Below are positions 9,177-20,651 of a stretch of 64,000 nt of DNA, in pieces (position 1 is the first letter of the stretch; each line of letters starts with the position of its first letter). Source of the stretch: Clitoria ternatea (Eukaryota > Streptophyta > Magnoliopsida > Fabales > Fabaceae); NCBI GenBank assembly GCA_037962975.1, contig CM075670.1, forward strand, positions 80,169,501-80,233,500. The letters run 5' to 3'. Position numbers and translations under genes: made by a program. The notes under the pieces are model-generated. The model ran no database searches. It was given only the letters and a program-made list of their open reading frames with translations, and had not been told where the DNA came from.

Positions 9177-12100
9177 ATCCGAAAGCGATTCATCTGAGAA
9201 TAGTGAGAATTCGGTCTTATTTCACGATTTTGACTGTCTAACTGATTGCGCCAATGAGGAATATGATGAAGACTGCGATCCCTCGCCTGAGTTAACCCGG
9301 TTATTGGAACAAGAGGATAGGGAAATTCTGCCCTACTTAGAGATAGCCGAGGTTATCGATTTGGGAATTGGAGGAGTTAAAAAGGAAGTCAAAATTGGTA
9401 CCTCGTTAAGTAAAGAACAGAGGCAGGAACTGATTGGGTTGTTGAGAGAGTTCAGCGATGTTTTCGCCTGGTCTTACCAAGATATGCCGGGACTGGACAA
9501 TAGCATTGTCGAACATAGGTTACCATTAAAACCCGAATGTCTGCCGGTAAAGCAGAAGCTGCGACGTATGAAACCTGAGATGCTTTTGAAAATCAAGGAA
9601 GAAGTCAAGAAGCAATTTGATGCCGGGTTCTTAGCCGTGGCAAAATACCCACAGTGGGTGGCAAATATCGTCCCGGTCCCGAAAAAGGATGGCAAAGTAC
9701 GAATGTGCGTGGACTATCGCGATTTGAACAGGGCTAGCCCCAAGGATGATTTTCCCCTGCCTCAGATTGATGTTCTGGTCGACAATACCGCGCAACATAC
9801 GATCTTTTCATTCATGGACGGTTTCTCCGGATACAATCAAATTAAGATGGCGCCCGAGGATATGGAAAAAACCACATTTGTCACCTTGTGGGGAACCTTC
9901 TGTTATAAGGTGATGTCTTTTGGTCTAAAGAATGCCGGAGCAACTTACCAGAGGGCCATGGTAACCCTTTTCCATGACATGATGCACAAGGAGGTGGAGG
10001 TTTACGTCGATGATATTATTGCCAAGTCTAAAACGGATGAAGGGCATATGGAAGACCTAAGGAAACTCTTCGAAAGGCTGAGGAAATTCAAGCTTAGGCT
10101 AAACCCAGCCAAGTGCATCTTCGGCGCAAGATCCGGGAAATTGCTGGGATTCATAGTAAGCAAGAGAGGCATAGAGGTCGACCCTGACAAAGTTAAAGCC
10201 ATTCTTGAAATGCCTCCTCCCCATACAGAAAAGGAAGTTAGAGGTTTCCTAGGGAGATTAAATTACATCGCTCGCTTCATCTCACAGTTGACGGCAACAT
10301 GCGAGCCAATTTTCAAATTGCTCCGTAAAAACCAACCAGTTCAATGGAACGAGGATTGTCAAAAGGCTTTTGAAAAGATAAAGCAGTACTTGCAGAACCC
10401 GCCAGTTTTGATCCCACCTACCCCGGGAAGACCACTCATTTTATACCTTACAGTGTTAGATGAATCCATGGGTTGTGTGTTGGGGCAACATGATGAGACT
10501 GGGAAGAAAGAGCATGCCATTTATTATCTAAGCAAGAAGTTCACTGACTGCGAGATGAGGTATTCTGCTCTGGAAAGGACCTGTTGTGCGTTAGCATGGG
10601 CAGCCCGACGTTTGAGACAATACATGATAAACCACACTACTTGGCTAGTTTCCAAAATGGACCCTGTCAAATATATCTTTGAAAAACCTGCCTTAACCGG
10701 AAGGATTGCTCGATGGCAGGTCCTGCTAACTGAGTACGATATAGTCTATGTCACTCAGAAGGCTATAAAAGGAAGTGTTCTGGCTGACTACCTAGCTCAT
10801 CAACCCATAAGAGATTATCAGCCCATGCAGTTTGACTTCCCGGACGAAGATATCATGGCCCTGATTGATGAAGAAGGAGCCCAAAAGGATAAATGGACCC
10901 TAAGGTTTGATGGTGCTTCTAACGCATTAGGACACGGAATCGGAGCAATCCTCATTTCACCTGACAGAGAACTTATCCCCGTTTGTGCTCGATTATGTTT
11001 TGATTGTACCAATAACATCGCTGAGTACGAGGCGTGTTCTCTGGGAATCCAAGCAGCATTGGATGCCAAAGTGAAGAAATTGGAAGTATACGGGGATTCT
11101 GCCCTGGTCATTCACCAACTAAAAGGAGAGTGGGAGACTAGAGACAGCAAATTAATTCCCTATCAAACTCGCATCAAGGAGTTGATTAAGGAATTTGATG
11201 ATGTTTCTTTTCACCATGTTCCCCGAGAGGACAACCAAATGGCTGATGCTTTGGCTACCCTAGCATCTATGTTCAAGGTGAGCAATGATTACGACATGCC
11301 TCTCATTGAAATAGTGCGGCACCACGAACCCGCATATTGCCAGATGATTGAAAGGGAGTCAGATGGGAAGCCTTGGTATTACGATATCAAGAGGTATGTC
11401 CGAAATCAAGAATATCCCAAAGGTGCTACAGAGAATGATAAGAGAACCCTGCGACGGCTCGCCATGGGTTTCTTCTTAAACGGTGATGTGCTTTATAAGA
11501 GAAACTATGACTCTGTCCTTCTTCGTTGCATCGACACCGACGAGGCAAGTAAAATCATGAGGGATGTCCACGAGGGATGTTTTGGAACTCACACCAACGG
11601 GCACGCCATGTCGAGAAAGATCTTGAGGGCTGGTTACTACTGGATGACCATGGAGTCAGACTGTTTTGCCTATGTTCGTAAGTGTCACAAATGTCAGATA
11701 TACGCGGACCATATTCACGCTTCCCCGTCTTCCCTAAATGTCTTGTCAGCTCCCTGGCCCTTTTCAATGTGGGGTATGGACGTCATTGGACCCATCGAGC
11801 CAAAAGCCTCTAACGGTCATCGTTTCATTTTAGTCGCTATCGACTATTTCACAAAATGGGTAGAAGCTGCTTCGTACGCCAATGTGACAAGGAGTGTTGT
11901 GGTTAAATTTGTCAAGCGTGAACTGATATGCCGGTACGGTCTGCCGAGTCAGATCATCACTGATAATGGCATGAATTTGAATAACAAAATGATGAAGGAA
12001 CTTTGTGAAGACTTCAAAATCCACCATCATAATTCCTCCCCGTATCGCCCTAAAATGAATGGGGCAGTCGAGGCAGCCAATAAAAACATCAAGAAGATCG

Positions 12101-12621
12101 TACAGAAAATGGTTGTGACCTACAGAGATTGGAGCGAAATGCTCCCCTTTACTTTACATGGGTATCGTACCTCGGTCCGAACTTCAACTGGGGCAACTCC
12201 ATTCTCCCTGGTTTATGGTATGGAGGCAGTCCTGCCTTTCGAAGTAGAGATCCCTTCTCTTCGAGTGATAATGGAGGCGAAATTAAAGGAAGCTGAATGG
12301 ACCCGAACTCGACATGACCAGTTAAATCTGATTGATGGGAAGAGATTAGCGGCCCTTTGTCATGGTCAGCTGTATCAAAAGCGTATGAAACGAGCGTTTG
12401 AAAAGAAGGTACGACCTCGACAATTCCGAGAAGGAGACCTAGTCCTCAAGAAAATCTTGCCAATCCAAAAGGACATCCGAGGGAAATGGACACCTAATTA
12501 CGAAGGACCATACGTCGTGAAGAAGGCTTTCTCTGGAGGAGCTCTAATCCTCACCAACGTGGATGGAGAGGATCTACCAATGCCTGTGAACGCCGACGCG
12601 GTGAAGAAATATTTTGCCTAA
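9177..12621 (+). CDS. pol: Element A pol: reverse transcriptase, dual RNase H and integrase (exon 2)
   Basis: This is exon 2 of a joined 2345-residue polyprotein. There is no ATG near its beginning (9304 is TTG), so expression depends on splicing. RT has the active-site YVDD at 10003-10014. A Ty3-type RNase H follows with a weakened catalytic pattern. A second, archaeal-type RNase H lies at ~10890-11270 (RFDGAS, NIAEYEA, YGDSALV, ADALA), an acquisition known for the Tat lineage. Integrase has an HHCC zinc finger (~11580-11700) and a DD35E triad at codons 11779 (Asp), 11962 (Asp) and 12070 (Glu), with exactly 35 residues between the last two. It ends with an SH3-like tail. It makes cDNA and inserts it into chromosomes. 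All key residues are present and I see no stops. Confidence 0.95.
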
Positions 12622-13580
12622 AAAAAAAAACAAAACAAAAAAAAACAAAAAAAAGGTGCTCGCTAGGCTGAAAACCCATGGGGCAGCCTAGGCAAAAATT
12701 AGAGCTGCTTGATGAGTCGAAAACCCGGAAGGGCGGCTCAGGTAGAATAAAAGCCACAAGTTCAGGCGTAAGGACGTGAACTCTTCAGAGAAGGAAAACT
12801 GGTCAGGCACGCGTATCTTTGTCAAAACCATTTCCCAGAAGTAAAATCAGAGGATGGTCTCGAAGTCGTGAGGAAAGATCCGGATTCTTATCACTCGCGA
12901 GGAGTCGCTGGAGGGTTTAAAAGGCCTTCTTTCTCTCCCACCTTTATACATATGTTTTTGTTACCTTTACCTTCATTACCAATGTACATACTTATATTCA
13001 ATAATAAAATAAGCTTTCCCTTTCCTTCCCCTGAGTCAACGGCTGAATCTTATAAACGAACAAGTTTTTCTTAAGAGGAAATTTTTGAAATGAAAAGTGA
13101 TGAAATGAAAAGTCGTGGTGAAACGAAATGTATCCTGGCATCAGACCCGGCCCGTGAGAAAGCATAACCAATTCTGTTAATTATGTTCCTGGAAGACAGA
13201 ATTTGGCTCTATCTCATCCATGAGTTATCTTGAAAGCCTATCTCTCAGGAAAGGTCGCTCGAAATGTCAATTCTTTTGATTACTCGTGCTTCTAACCATC
13301 TGTTTTGAAGGATGATGGAACTACGTCACACAGAAATGAAGAACCTGACACCAAAGATCCGGACCAGAAGTTTTCCCCAAGAGAAATCAGTAGATTGGCA
13401 TCCCCAGTGAAATCACAATCGCCAAAGCCGACACTTCCCAAATCCTTCCCCAGTGGGACTACACTTCCCGGTCAACCCAAACTGGGGCATCTCCCTGGGT
13501 TTGTTCTTTCATTCAAGGGGCAGTTCCCCAAGATTTCATCCAATCATGTCAAACTGGGGCATTCCCCTGGGTTTTTCCTA
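12622..13580 (+). other. Element A 3' untranslated region, first part
   Basis: An A-rich run begins right after the pol stop, followed by ~900 bp without a convincing gene. A poly(A)-signal-like AATAAAATAA lies near 13001-13010. The frame open from 13305 depends on the downstream tandem array and is not treated as a gene. Confidence 0.6.
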
Positions 13581-14490
13581 TCAGTCAAGGGGCAATCCCC
13601 CACCTTTATCTCTCTGCAAACCAAGGGCCACACCCCACATTTATTTACTTGTCAGTCAAGGGGCAATCCCCCACCTTTATCTCTCTGCAAACCAAGGGCC
13701 ACACCCCATATTTATTTACCTGTCAGTCAAGGGGCAATCCCCCACCTTTATCCCTCTGCAAACCAAGGGCCACACCCCACATTTATCTTCCTGTCAGTCA
13801 AGGGGCAATCCCCCACCTTTACTCTTCTGCAAACCAAGGGCCACACCCCACATTTATTTTTCATGTCAATCTAGGGGCAATCCCCTACCTTTTACCTTTC
13901 TGCAAACCAAGGGCCACACCCCACATTTATTTTTCCTGTCAGCCAAGGGGCAATCCCCTACCTTTTACCTTTCTGCAAACCAAGGGCCACACCCCACATT
14001 TATTTTTCATGTCAATCGAGGGGCAATCCCCCACCTTTTACCTTTCTGCAAACCAAGGGCCACACCCCACATTTATTTTTCCTGTCAGTCAAGGGGTAAT
14101 CCCCCACCTTTTACCTTTCTGCAAACCAAGGGCCACACCCCACATTTATTTTTCCTGTCAGTCAAGAGGCAATCCCCCACCTTTTACCTTTCTGCAAACC
14201 AAGGGCCATACCCCACATTTATTTTTCCTGTCAATCAAGGGGCAATCCCCCACCTTTTACCTTTCTGCAAACCAAGGGCCACACCCCACATTTATTTTTC
14301 CTGTCAGTCAAGTGGCAATCCCCCACCTTTTACCTTTCTGCAAACCAAGGGCCACACCCCACATTTATTTTTCCTGTCAGTCAAGGGGCAATCCCCCACC
14401 TTTTACCTTTCTGCAAACCAAGGGCCACACCCCACATTTATTTTTCCTGTCAGTCAAGGGGCAATCCCCCACCTTTTACCTTTCTACAAA
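13581..14490 (+). repeat. 71-72 bp tandem array in element A 3' region (~13 units)
   Basis: The unit contains TCAGTCAAGGGGCAATCCCC, a pyrimidine spacer, then CAAACCAAGGGCCACACCCC and a T-rich end. Unit starts at 13581, 13652, 13723 and 13794 give a 71-bp period; later units are 71-72 bp. Because 71 is not a multiple of 3, each 71-bp step shifts the frame, and all three + frames appear open for long stretches. Tandem arrays between pol and the 3' LTR are known in Ogre/Tat elements. Confidence 0.93.
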
Positions 14491-14770
14491 CCGAGGGTCA
14501 ACCCCACCTTTACATTTCCTGCCAACAGTGAGTTAATTTGGACGAGACGTCCTGTTAGCTCCCCCAATCTTTACTTTTCCTGCCAACCGAGGGTCAACCC
14601 CAACCTTTACACTTTCTGTCAACCGAGGGTCAACCCCAACCTTTACATTTCCTACCAACAGTGAGTTAATTCAGACAAGACGTCCTGTTAGCTCCCCTAA
14701 TCTTTACATTTCCTGTCAACTGAGGGTCAACCCCAACCTTTACATTTCAGGTCTACCGGGGGGCAACCCT
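14491..14770 (+). repeat. Second, shorter tandem repeat with GACGTC words
   Basis: Units contain CCGAGGGTCAACCCCAACC followed by TTTACATTTCCTGCCAAC. They are broken twice by a segment with GAGTTAATT and GACGTCCTGTTAGCTCC (~14530 and ~14660). These two GACGTC copies resemble the LTR dyads but lie outside the LTR. Confidence 0.8.
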
Positions 14771-14819
14771 AATCCTCTCACCTCCTACTAACTGGAAGAC
14801 AATCCTTTCCGGCCGATTC

Positions 14820-14960
14820 AAAAAGAAAAACACAAAAAAAAAGAATCCCTAAAAAAAAAACAAAAAAAAAACACAAAAAAAAAACAAAAAAAAAAAACAA
14901 ACAAAAAAAAGAGAGAGAGAGAGAAAAAGAAGAAAAAGAAAATAGAGAGACAGAAGTGAG
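14820..14960 (+). other. A/AG-rich tract before the 3' LTR (polypurine region)
   Basis: Runs of A with single C or G are followed by GAGAGAGAGAGAG and AAAAAGAAGAAAAAG. A polypurine primer for plus-strand synthesis is expected here. A shorter purine run (AAAGAGAAAAAGG, ~14975-14987) is closer to the LTR, so the exact primer is uncertain. Confidence 0.55.
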
Positions 14961-15059
14961 AAATGCTCGTCTTTAAAGAGAAAAAGGTCACACTGACTAG
15001 TGATTGTCAGCACCATCAGACGCCATACCGATCAAGAGGCCCCACTTGGCCCCTACATC

Positions 15060-15155
15060 GGTGTTCATATCTTTACTTCTTTTTTCACTGCAGAAACACA
15101 GAAGCTTCGTGTTTCTCTTGTGAAAAAGAAGTAAAGAGGGGCATCTGTGAACACC
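15060..15155. repeat. Long hairpin near the start of element A 3' LTR
   Basis: The left arm is GGTGTTCATA plus TCTTTACTTCTTTTTTCAC. The right arm is the complement, with a short insertion (GATGCCCC side) and one T fewer. The centre is itself palindromic: GAAACAC-A-GAAGCTTC-GTGTTTC. The whole 96 bp could fold into one stem. Confidence 0.85.
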
Positions 15156-17148
15156 TCTTTTTGTCCGGCCAATTGGTATAGTTCCATCCTTTGGGCACTC
15201 TCTGCTGCGCATGGTTCACTTAGAAATTCATAACTCCTTCATACGACCTTCGATTTGCGTAAACCCGGTCTCAAAATTTCCGTAGCAAAATTGTCTACGA
15301 CTTTTGTGAAGACCTTGAAGGCTATATCCTTACCAATTGGTACAGTTTTAATAATCTTCCTAGACTTGTTCCAGTTTCATGACTGCTCTGCACATCTTTA
15401 GGAAAAAATTCATATCTCCCTCATATGATACTGAAATGACCCCGTTCTTTTTTCTGTGGCTCCACGTCAAAGATATCTACAAACTTCATGAAGGTCACAA
15501 AAGCTAATTCTCCACCCATTTTTCCCAGTGAATTTATTTTGCTTGCAAATGTATTTCTGTCACACTCTGGAGCAGTTTTCGTAGATGGGCCATATCTCCC
15601 TCGTTTCTTGATGAAAATTTTTGTGCCATATATCAAATTAAAGCTAAGAGAAAGATCTACAATTTTCATGTTGGACTCTTCTTCAAATTTGGCACGCGTC
15701 TGTCCTTAAATGTGCAAGCAAATTTCGTGATGAAGATGAATGGAACCCATCACCAAAACTACTATGGTTTCCAATGCCCACCAATTTTGACCAAGTCTAA
15801 GTCTCTAAGCCAATCAATTGTCAATGCAAGAACAGCCCCCTCCTTCATTGTTAACGTGAATTCATGGGCTAAGGGGAAAGAATTTGTCATATTAGACAAT
15901 TGAAGAAAAGGCTCCACCATGCCAACATGGAATAGCAACAAGTATATTTTTAAAATGTATTCTTGGCCTCATGGAAGCATTTAACGGTTTTGCTCCTCCA
16001 AAAAACCACATGCATGAGTTCATTAATTCAAAGGCAAGGTCCCCACCATTTTGACAAAGGAAAAACATGATCCCACTCACTAGTATTTTATTCAAATCCA
16101 TTCCCCTTTTCACCATGTGCTTTCACGGCAATGTGCTGCCCAAGAACACAAATCTTTTCTCAATACCTTGACCATTTCCTTTTGCATCCATTGAATAAAA
16201 ATTGAAAAAAGGGCTTCTCCTTTAACTAGCTTCCAACGTGATGAAGATTAAGGCAAGTGGTTGAAACTTCCAAAGAACTACTTGGACCCATCATACTTCA
16301 TGATGTTTTAATAAAAAAAAAAACATTTCTTCATTCTCTAGCAATTCGCGTTAATTCTCTCTCAGAAGCTGTCTATGTACCCAATATTTTAAATGCAATA
16401 AGTGCCCTCCCTTTCACTCTCTAAAAATCACGTTGAAAGGCTCCCTCCAAAACAAGTCCATGCTTTAATTTTTTATTCAAACAAATGTCATCTCTTTCTT
16501 CCAATAATTCCCACGGTTACACTAAAGCTCCACTCACCCATTATTTAATTCAATTCCTTATCCCATATGATTAAAAGTTGAACTCCATGTCTCATTATTT
16601 TATTAAAACCAATGCTACCCCTTTGTCTCAATTAAATTCATGGCAATGCATAGTCAAGGTCACCATTATTCTATTCAAACTATCCTCCACTTTTTAAAGC
16701 ATCACACGGCCAAAGAACAAGGAGAAGCCAAAATGAATGTTTTATTTTAATTCCCATATTCCACTAAGCATTGATTCCCACGACAACATGCTTGAATTTT
16801 TGAGAAAAGGGTATTTTCTTTTGTGACAAGGAGTAAGGCACATGAGGGGTGGTGATTTTGAAATAAGTGAATAAGGAAATGGAGAAGGGGGTCACGGCTA
16901 CAAGAAAAGAAAAGAAGGAAAAACAGAGGAGAAGAAATGAGTATAAGGTTTGAAGAAAAAGAACAAAAGCAGAGAGAGTGCAACGGATTTTTGGGAGGGT
17001 TTTCAGGAGCTTCAAGGCCACTTGCAAGGGTGGAAGTCCAGCTAGAAGAACCACTCAGAATAGTGGTATCCTTTTCATCCTCCATTAAAGCAGTAAGTGG
17101 AGCTTCCACTTTCACATTTCTTTTACAGAAGAGGGCAAGGAACAGAGG

Positions 17149-17157
17149 CTATAAATA
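17149..17157 (+). promoter_or_regulatory. TATA box of element A 3' LTR
   Basis: This copy of CTATAAATA in the 3' LTR could drive outward transcription into the flanking element B remnant. Confidence 0.65.
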
Positions 17158-17291
17158 CCCCTCTGTACAAAAGAATGGGGGTTCGAAAATTTTTTCTCTA
17201 AGAGGTTTGGAAAAGATTTCATAGGGAGGAGATTATTTCAACATTCTTGAGTTTTGAAAGGCACTTCCGGATTTTTGACAGTAGAAATTCG

Positions 17292-17333
<42 letters not shown>

Positions 17334-19048
17334 TAACAGCAACAACAGCAACAGCAACAGCAACAGCCAAAACAGCAACAGTGAGCAAGAACTCTATCAG
17401 TGAGCAAGAACATTATATATTTTGTGAAAACAATGTTTATTTTTCAAAATATTAAATTTTTGTATAAGGATCAGATTAGTATTGTTGTATTGGACTCTCT
17501 ATTCTGTTGCCTATTGTTGTTATTATTTGGTTTTTACAGTAGCATATTGTGATGTATGTTTGAATCTTCACTCTATCTCTGTTACTATTTCTGCTCATGT
17601 TACTTTTTTTTTTTGTTTATCTATTGCCCAACGTTATTGTGCAAGTTGTTAGTGTATGTTTTTGTTTTTGTACGAATTTAAATTGTATGAGGGATAGTTG
17701 CGATCATAATTTTATTGCCCAGAATATTAATCCTATCGCAAGGAATCAGTCCTCCTCTGTATACTGTTCCTTTTTCCCGATAATTCATTTACCGTATAGT
17801 TAAAGTGTAATTTTTTTTAAGACACCCGAACAAAGCTTGACAAAATGTGATTTTTTTTATCTTTTTAGTTTCTGTTTTTTTCTTTCTGTTATTTTCAAAA
17901 TTTCGTCTAATTGAAATTTTAACAACTCAACATTATCTTCAACCAAAAAACATTACCTTTTTTTTTACCTTAGTAAGTCCGCGTATTCTTCGTCTAGTTT
18001 TTTTTTTTTTTTTTTTTGGATAAATTTTTACTACTTTTTTTTACCTTTTTTAAAAAAAATAAAAAAATAAAAAAAAAGAATCATTTTATCCAAAAGAGAT
18101 CAATTTAGACGAGACGTCTTGTTGATTTTCCCTTATTTCAGTAAACCATCACCATAATTCATAAGGAACGGGATACTTGAGACGAGACGTCCCGCTTATC
18201 CCCTTCCCATATTTTGATTAAATTCCATGAAAATCAATTTAGACGTGACGTCTTGTTGATTTTCTCCAATCTTTGGTAGGCCATCACCACAAGGAACGGG
18301 ATACTTGGGACAAGACGTCCCGTTTACCCCCTTCCCGTTTCTAACCTCGTATCTTGTTTAAATTCCATAAAAATCAATTTAGACGTGACGTCTTGCTGAT
18401 TTTCCCCTATTTCCAGTAGACCATCACCATGAGGAACGGGATACTTGGGATGAGACGTCTCGCTTATCCCCTTCCTATATTTTGATTAAATTCCATGAAA
18501 ATCAATTTAGACGTGACGTCTTGTTGATTTTCTCCTATCTTTGGTAGGCCATCACCACAAGGAACAGGGTACTTGGGACTAGACGTCCTATTTATCCCCT
18601 TCCCGTTTCTAACCCCGTATTTTGATTCGAGGATGACTAATTTAGATGTGACGTCTTGTTAGTATCCTTCTTTTTTCCTGTTTTATACCAAAGCCAGGGT
18701 TAATTTGGACGCGACGTCCTGTTAACCTACACTCCATGTCTGTTTGATTTGTTCCTTCTGTTTTTACACAAAGTACAACAACAAAAGGGGAGAAATATAA
18801 CATCTTTTGTAAGGCTATTCAGGTTGCGCATTTTTCAATCTTGGTACTGTTTTTGACAGGCGATGTAGGGTGCTAATACCTTCTCTACTCGTAACCGACT
18901 CCCGAACTTGAATCTCAATTTTTAACCAGTGCTTTACTGAACTTAGTTTTTTCCCAATGTTTTTCCTAAGAATAAAAACGTTGGTGGCGACTCCCTGTTT
19001 CATTTTTTCTCTCTTGTTCGCCGCGCCGTCGCGACCCAGGTTGCGACA

Positions 19049-20651
19049 AGAACTATTAGCTATTGTCTTTGCTTTTGATAAATTTAGGTCTTATTTGGTA
19101 GGTTCACATGTTACTGTTTACACTAACCACTCTGCCATTAAGTATCTATTGAATAAAAAGGAAGCAAAGCCTAGATTAATTAGGTGGATTCTAATATTGC
19201 AAGAATTTGACTTGGAAATTAAGGACAAGAAGGGTACCGAGAACTTGGTCGCTGATCACCTATCTAGGTTGACATCTGAAAAAGAAGAAACAGATAATAT
19301 TCCCATCAATGAATCTTTTCCAGATGAACAACTCTTGAATCTTAGTATCCAACGTGTTCCTTGGTGTGCTGATTTTGTAAATTTTCTTGCATGTGGTATC
19401 TTACCTCCTGATCTTAGCTTTCAGCAAAGGAAAAAGTTTTACGCAGATGTCAAGCATTATTATTGGGATGAACCACTCCTTTTCAAGCAATGTGCAGATG
19501 GTATGATCTGGAGATGTGTTTCACAAGATGATGTCCATGCTATCTTGGATCATTGCCATTCTCTTTCCTGTGGAGGGCACATGAGCACCTTCAAGACAGC
19601 TGCTAAAATATTGCAAGCTGGATTCTATTGGCCAAATATTTTTAAGGATGTACGTAAGTATGTTCTAACTTGTGATGTTTGCCAAAGAACAGGTAACATT
19701 GGTAAGAGACAAGAAATGCCATTAAATACCATTTTAGAAGTTGAATTGTTTGATGTATGGGGTGTTGATTTTATGGGTCCCTTTCCCTCTTCTTTTGGAA
19801 ATCAGTTCATATTAGTGGCAGTTGACTATGTGTCAAAATGGGTGGAAGCCATTGCTTCACCCCATTCTGATGCTAAGACTGTTATTAAACTTTTCAAGAA
19901 AATAATATTTCCAAGGTTTGGGGTCCCAAAATGTGTTATAAGTGATGGAGGGTCTCATTTTATTGAGAAAACTTTTCAGACCCTTCTAAAGAAATATGGA
20001 GTTAGGCATAAGGTTGCTACACCTTATCACCCACAAACTAGTGGACAAGTTGAGGTATCCAATCGGGAAATTAAAAATATTCTTCAAAAAGTGGTGAATA
20101 CATCACGTAAGGATTGGTCTATTAAGTTAGATGATTCCTTATGGGCGTATCGAACCGCATACAAAACTCCCATTGGAACCACACCTTTTAAGCTAGTATA
20201 TGGGAAGCCCTGTCATTTGCCTGTTGAGCTAGAATATAAATCTTTTTGGGCTATTAAAACTCTTAACTTTGATCATAAGGCTACAGGTGAACAAAGATTG
20301 TTGGAATTAAATGAGCTTGAAGAACTCCGTCTAGATGCATACGAAAATGCCAGAATTTATAAAGAAAAAACCAAACAATGGCATGATCGTCACATCCAAC
20401 GGAGAACATTTAATCCAGGTGATATGGTTTTACTGTTTAATTCCAGACTGAAGCTTTTTCCAGGTAAACTGAGATCCCGATGGTCGGGACCATTCAAGGT
20501 GACAAAAGTCTTTCCCTTTGGAGCTGTCGAACTATGGAGCGAGAAATCTGGTACATTTAGGGTAAATGGACAGAGAGTAAAGCACTATCTGACAGGTCAA
20601 CCAATACAACAAGCAAGTGACTTGGACTTGTTTGATGCTCCTGATGAGTAA
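19049..20651 (+). pseudogene. pol: Element B pol, 3' part (RNase H C-terminus and integrase), cut by element A
   Basis: The frame starts at 19050 with [16 protein letters not shown], in the RNase H domain. The methionine further left belongs to the LTR of A and is not part of this gene. RNase H has TNH (codon 19125) where element D has TDH, so a catalytic-position Asp is changed. Integrase follows with an HHCC finger (GGHMST...CDVCQRTG), catalytic core DFMGP...SDGGSHF...GQVEVSNRE and a C-terminal domain ending LFDAPDE. It is 16 residues longer than the copy in D. It is non-functional here, because the 5' part is separated by ~19 kb of element A. Confidence 0.92.

Larger units (their letters stand above)
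1..19048 (+). mobile_element. Element A: Ogre/Tat-lineage Ty3/Gypsy LTR retrotransposon, 5' end outside window
   Basis: Window positions 1-2049 repeat at 17001-19048, so these are the two LTRs of one element, and the first ~2 kb of the 5' LTR lies outside the window. The internal order is PBS, extra ORF1, gag-protease, short intron, RT, RNase H, second RNase H, integrase, long 3' region with tandem repeats, 3' LTR. An ORF1 upstream of gag, an intron before RT and very long LTRs are established hallmarks of Ogre within the Tat lineage. By eye the LTR pair differs by three substitutions and one poly-T length change over 2 kb, which implies a recent insertion. Immediately after 19048 the sequence reads RNase H codons of a different element (B), so A is inserted in B. 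The left target duplication is not visible. The predicted TSD is the 5 bp AGAAC at 19049-19053. Confidence 0.93.
15005..19048 (+). repeat. Element A 3' LTR (about 4.04 kb)
   Basis: The right end (TTGCGACA at 19048) is fixed by comparison with the 5' LTR/PBS junction. The left end is inferred: TGTCAGCACC at 15005 is a near match to the reverse complement of the other terminus (TGTCGCAACC), as expected for LTR ends. The 5' LTR start is outside the window, so this cannot be checked by alignment. The TATA box is at 17149-17157. Confidence 0.75.

Noticed and set aside
13305..14664. Three long overlapping forward ORFs (up to ~400 codons) rich in Pro, His and Phe
   Set aside because: They are produced by a stop-free 71-72 bp tandem unit read in three frames; no known domain, and the frames rotate through the same words.
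14963..15212. Short ORFs on both strands
   Set aside because: They overlie the hairpin at 15060-15155 and the LTR boundary; no protein features.
18957..19049. Upstream methionine extending the element B pol frame leftwards
   Set aside because: The first 31 codons lie inside the LTR of element A; the fusion is a by-product of the insertion.
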